Source of the DNA: Anagrus nilaparvatae
Taxonomy: Eukaryota > Arthropoda > Insecta > Hymenoptera > Mymaridae
Length of the DNA stretch: 64,000 nucleotides
Direction: 5' to 3'
NCBI GenBank assembly: GCA_022575985.1
Contig: JAKSXM010000272.1
Coordinates: 22,626,501 to 22,690,500, forward strand
A model generated the notes under the pieces. That model saw only the letters and a list, made by a program, of their open reading frames with translations, searched no databases and was not told the origin of the DNA. Shown here piece by piece: positions 59,871 through 64,000 of this stretch. The translations under genes were made by a program, and so were the position numbers. The stretch's first letter is position 1, and every line of letters starts with the position of its first letter.

Positions 59871-60650
59871 AACATTGAAAAAATAAGGTTAGTGGAATGC
59901 CACTTGTGACTAGCGGAATTTTTCTTCTTACTAAAATAATCGCAAATGAGATGAAATGTAAAAAAAATTTTAAAAAAATTTCTTATTTTTTTTAAAAGTT
60001 TTTTCTCATTGCAACATTGCGCGCATATTCTAAATAAGCGAAAAGCTTTTTTTATCAATTTTCTGTATGTTTCAGATTATTTTCAATCATTTGAGCAAAA
60101 GGGAAAATTCCGCAGCCACAAGCGGCACACAGTGTGGCAAAATGGACAAAAATCGGTATTGGACTGTGTTTTTCAGCTATCGCCTTGAAACCTGTTTTGA
60201 ACAACTTTAAAATAAGCCTACTTTCACGCCACACTTCGGATTTTTCGAACTTTTTATATTTAATTAGCCTATTTACTAAAAATGCATTTTATATGAGACT
60301 CTAAAATATGCAAAAATTATGATTTTATATTTTTTAACTTAAAAATATTTTGTAATATATATATATATATGTATATATATAATGCAGGATTTATATAAAA
60401 AAATTTCCCGTTGATTTTAGAGTGCAAAAATGTAGAAAGTAAAAATTTCGATAAATGAATAGGTCGTGTATACAGGCTAATTGATATAAAAAAATTCGAA
60501 AAATCTGTAGTGAAGCATGAAAGCTCACTTTTTTTAAAGTCGTTCAAAACAGTTTTCAAGTCGATAGCACTAAAACTAAGTCCAAAAGCGATTTTTGTCC
60601 ATTTGACCACATTGTGCGGCAATCCGATAACCTTATTTTTTCAATGTTGA
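59871..60650. mobile_element. Hairpin family D, copy 3, split by an insertion
   Basis: Outer ends AACATTGAAAAAATAAGGTT and AACCTTATTTTTTCAATGTT are perfectly inverted. Left-side blocks (GTGACTAGCGGAATTTTTCT, CTCATTGCAACATTGCGCGC, TTTCAGATTATTTTCAATCA) match copy 1 at 29980-30280. The right part (AATCCGATAACC) comes only after the 489-bp insertion at 60128-60616. Confidence 0.8.
60128..60616. mobile_element. Transib-like MITE with RSS-like ends
   Basis: Starts CACAGTGTGGCAAAATGG followed by ACAAAAATCG. The other end, read inward, is CACAATGTGGTCAAATGG followed by ACAAAAATCG. Both flanks carry CGGCA (60123-60127 and 60617-60621), a 5-bp target duplication. The inverted arms extend about 190 bp at moderate identity (TCAGCTATCGCCTTGAAACC / AGTGCTATCGACTTGAAAAC). 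CACWRTG ends and GC-rich 5-bp duplications are the marks of the Transib superfamily, from which the RAG1 core is thought to derive. No transposase frame is inside, so it is non-autonomous. Removing it restores the family D hairpin. Confidence 0.8.
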
Positions 60651-60904
60651 AAAGTTAATAAGTCAAGATTAATAAATAAGAAAAGATCTTAACAAAAATG
60701 GATATTTTTTGAGATCAATTCAGATCTAGAAAATTTCAATATCAGATTTAACCCACAGGATAGTGAATACACTGACGTAGTAAAAGAACTTACAATTAAT
60801 TTAAACTATAATACAAAATAAACAAATAATGACTCAGTTTTAAACCAGCTCACTCAAAATATGATAGTGTTTAAAACCTCACATATCTACCTTGGAAATT
60901 TTTT

Positions 60905-63598
60905 TTAATTTTTAATTATTTATTTATTTATTTATTTAATATACAGAATCAGTGATCCCAAAAAATCATTACAATATAAATTTATTAATTACATTTTACA
61001 AAAGAATTTTTATAAGAGTTTTTATAAGCAGAGTAAGCAAAAAATATGTTAGTTAAAATAAAAAATATTAATATCTTGAAAGTATATAGAGAAAGAAAAA
61101 TATAAGTTTTTAATTAACTATTATGGTTATTTGTAGTATAGTCTAATATCACAAATTAACATAAGTAATTCAAGTATAATTCAATATCTTGCAAGTGAGA
61201 CCTCTAACAGTATAAATAGAATCACCAAACACATCAAACATATCTTTATTCTCATTATAAGTATTACAAATTTTTATTGAGACCCATTTGTTTGAGAATT
61301 TATGCAAATGATAAGGCGTTTCAAAGACATAATTAAGAGATCTAAGACTGCGTTGTGGCACACGAAAAAGCAGTTTTGATAATATAGATTCAGAATCAAT
61401 AAAATTATTAACAATTTTACTAAGATAGGTTAGGTCAGTTTTCTTTATGGCACTATTAATTGTGGCAGTATCCAGCATTGTTGCAATAGCAAGATAGTCA
61501 TGATCTATGATTTGCATAGGCATCCCTATCCTGTAAGCAACAAACCTGAAGAACTTATGGTTAAGTGCTTCAAGTTGCTTCAATTGCCCTTTATTTAAAG
61601 ACCCCCAAATTTGAGAGCCATACATATTATACCATTATATATATAAGAAAAATAGACTCTTCTAAATACATCAACAGATCTGAAATCCCTTGTATATCTT
61701 TTTAAAATATTTATAATTTTTGTCACCTTTAGCTACAATAAAATCAATATGATTTTGGAAGGTTAATGTTGAATAAAAATAAATGCCAAGATCTTTAATG
61801 ACAACATTTCGATTCAACACATTGTCATTAATTTTATAATCATATTCAACGATTCTTTTTTTGCCATAAGTAACAGCTGAGCATTTTTTTATTTCCAATA
61901 TCATATTGTTCCCATTGCACCATTCATTAACACTAGACAGATCATTTTGCAACATTATAAAATCATCATAAGTTCTAATACATTTATACAGTTTAAGGTC
62001 ATCAGCAAAGAGTAGGAATTTAGAATGCTGTATAGAGTACTTAATATAATTAATGTAAATAAAAAATAGAAGTGGTCCAAGGTTAGATCCTTGGCCAACT
62101 CCAGAAGTAACAATAATTTCATCAGTCGATACAACATTTTCAATTCTCACTCTTTGCGTTCTTCCAATTAGAAGAGATCGAAACCACTCCAATAAATTGC
62201 TATGAATGCCTTAATATTCTAATTTATTAATTAAAATATTACAGTGAACTTTGTCAAACGCCCACTGAAAGTCTGTGTATATTATGTCAGTATTATAACC
62301 TTCACATGAATTATACACAATATCATCAACCAGAACATTTAAATTGGTAATAGTCGATCTTCCCACTAAAAAACCATGTTATTCATCAATAATATTCCCA
62401 ACTACATACTTATAAAGCCTTTCATGAACTAATTTTTCAAAGATCTTAGCTAAAACAAATTTTTACTAAAGGTCTGTAGTTAGATACATCATGAATATCA
62501 CCATTCTTAAAAGCTGGTGTTATGAATGATTTTCTCCACAGGTCTGGGTAAATACCCAGTCTAATGAAAAGATTAAATAGATCAGTAGTTGGCTTCAGGA
62601 GTACAACTTTACAGTTCTTTATAAGTAAAATATGAACATAGTCTGGACCAACACTTAAGTTGTCAGCCAAGCTATCAATACAATCACTAACTTCCTGCTC
62701 CGTAAAAACCAAATTACTAATACTATTATTTGTGATAGTAACATTTCTATAAGTTAAGCTACTTTTTGTGTAAACACTTTCAAATTTTTTAGCAAATAAA
62801 TTCACTGTATCATTAAGATTATTAACTATTACATTATCTAATTTCATTATGGTCGGGATATCACATTTATCATTTTGACTTTTTATATAATTGTAAAAGC
62901 CAGTCGGCTTATTAATTATGTTTGACTCAACATTCTTTTTGTACTGTAAATCATCCCTATCAATTAATTTCTTACAGTTACTACGCAATTCTTTAAATAA
63001 ATTATAGTAATAATCAGAACGATCATATCTTTTATAATTATAATGCATATAATTTTTATTTTTAATTTTTAATTTTAATTCTTTGGAAAAATAGGTAGGA
63101 AAATTATTATTAAAATTTTTTGTATAAGGAACATAGGTTTCAATTGACTTACGTATAAGATTAATAAATTTTTCTAAGTTACAATTTATATCAACATCAG
63201 GATCAATGATCTCGCTAACTTTGTTATCAGAAGGGAACTTAATAATGAGATTAAAATCAGCTTTATTAAAATTCCGAATTGGTGATTTTTCATTGAAAGA
63301 AATATTATATGACATACTAATAACAATTTCTAATGGATAATGAGTAGAATAATTATCATTAAATAATCCAATGGTCTTATTTAAATTTACAATCTTTTTT
63401 ATAAATAAAAATATATCCAGGGTATTCCCATAACTGTTAACAAGATCATTAAACTGATACAATTTATAAAGTTCACATAAATAATTATAATATTTTAAAA
63501 GTGTACTTTATTAAAAAAACTTGTTGACGAAAAGTTTCAACCAAGAAATTTTTAATTATAATATTTTAAAAGTGTACTTTATTAAAGAAACTTGTTGT
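60905..63598 (-). pseudogene. LINE (CR1/Jockey-like group), 5'-truncated, several lesions
   Basis: Runs right to left. About 63500-63370 encodes the end of the AP endonuclease (YQFNDLVNSYGNTLDIFLF). Then come the linker and start of RT (SVGPDYVHILLIKNCKVVLL, SNYRPLVKI). After a frameshift near 62450 RT continues LAKIFEKLVHERLYKYVVG, then a stop, HGFLVGRSTITNLNVL, YTDFQWAFDKVH, another stop, LLEWFRSLLIGRTQRVRI, VTSGVGQGSNLGPLLFFIYI, and the catalytic FADDLKLYK (YxDD-type aspartates kept). The thumb is WCNGNNMILEIKKCSAVTYG. A further frame break near 61630-61670 precedes the C-terminal part (61625-61170: YGSQIWGSLNKGQLKQLEAL, KFFRFVAYRIG). The 3' end is a (TTTA)n tail at about 60915-60940 as seen on the plus strand. 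Two stops and two shifts make it inactive. It is inserted in the family F segment. Confidence 0.9.
63484..63596. repeat. 71-bp-spaced direct repeat at the LINE 5' end
   Basis: AATTATAATATTTTAAAAGT, then GTACTTTATTAAA(A/G)AAACTTG occurs at 63484 and again at 63555, separated by AACCAAGAAATTTTTAATT-type sequence. One base differs. It marks the junction between the truncated LINE and the right end of the family F segment, and is probably a local tandem duplication. Confidence 0.75.
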
Positions 63599-64000
63599 CC
63601 TGACTCCCACTTCAAATTATTCTAAGTCCCTAAATCAAAAATATTTCAAGTCCATTTCACCCCCCCCCCCTAAAAACGTCAATTTTTCACCCCCCTAAAA
63701 ACGTCACTTTTTCACACCACCCCTGCCGAGCCAAACTTTTTCAAATACCCCATTTAATGAACATGTTCCATGTTAATACTGCTTACAATTTACCAAAGTC
63801 TTGCGTTTCAAGGTGTTATGAAAATTTTTTTAAAAAAATTTTCTAAGAAACATAAAATACGATACTGATTTTCTTATAACCTGTAAAAATAAGTTTATAA
63901 TTACTACGTAAATCTTTATTAAATAAAAAAATATAATGTTAATATACCTGAGTATAAACTTCCATGGTTACTGGTATAAAAAATGCATCAACTTTAAGAG

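Larger units (their letters stand above)
59091..63778. mobile_element. Composite segment with ~150-180 bp inverted ends (family F)
   Basis: The left end (59091-59248: TATTAACATGGAACATGTTC, GGCTCGGCAGGAGGGG, TTTAGGGACTTAAAATAATT, GGGAGTCAGG) is inverted at the right end (63599-63778: CCTGACTCCCACTTC, TAAGTCCCTAAATCAAAAA, CCCCTGCCGAGCC, GAACATGTTCCATGTTAATA). The right end carries a small internal duplication (CACCCCCCTAAAAACGTCA). The 4.3 kb between holds a LINE, hairpin family D and a Transib-like element, so the original interior, if any, is masked. A solo end is at 48895-49135. It may be one element or two facing copies. Confidence 0.6.

Overview
The window is nuclear DNA of an arthropod, most likely an insect: it is very AT-rich (my impression is roughly a quarter G+C), its genes carry short GT-AG introns, and it holds p53, SBDS, RUSF1 and MMAB orthologues beside eukaryotic transposons (piggyBac, pogo, Transib-like, LINE, DIRS-like). 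Very AT-rich parasitoid wasps (for example aphid-parasitising Braconidae) would fit, also because of the MATH/BTB family and the secreted kinase-like gene, but nothing in the sequence proves the lineage.

Layout. 1-14.9 kb is almost gene-free: LINE and DIRS-like relics, a piggyBac deletion derivative (5992-7282), degenerate repeats, and GC-richer islands near 13 kb that may be exons of an unidentified gene. 14.9-28.7 kb is the conserved block: MMAB (+), then SBDS, p53 and RUSF1 (all on the minus strand), a pogo-transposase relic, a lysine/arginine-rich orphan gene (-) and a small BTB gene (+). For MMAB, SBDS, p53, RUSF1, the orphan gene and the RING gene I derived exon borders by hand from GT/AG sites, and the reading phase closes across all exons.

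28.7-53 kb is accessory. It has three more intronless MATH/BTB genes (35923-42447), a multi-exon gene for a probably secreted protein with two degenerate kinase-like domains (43337-46877, one frameshift), and a RING-type gene (48598-52791) whose 3.7 kb intron contains a 2.65 kb near-perfect palindrome. Fold-back elements crowd the introns and intergenic spaces.

53-64 kb is transposon territory: a strange ~15-bp-periodic array of TGTGTAAAA-like words that reverses orientation once (55652-56140), fold-back elements, and a nested stack inside a ~4.7 kb segment with ~150-180 bp inverted ends (59091-63778). The stack contains a LINE and a hairpin element that was itself hit by a Transib-like element. 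That element's ends read like V(D)J recombination signals (heptamer CACAGTG/CACAATG, 11-bp spacer, nonamer-like ACAAAAATC), flanked by a 5-bp duplication CGGCA.

The conserved genes are unrelated housekeeping functions (cobalamin adenosylation, 60S ribosome maturation, DNA-damage response, RUS-family protein) and do not form a pathway. No tRNA, rRNA, CRISPR array or prokaryotic operon was seen. All family assignments are by eye, without database searches.
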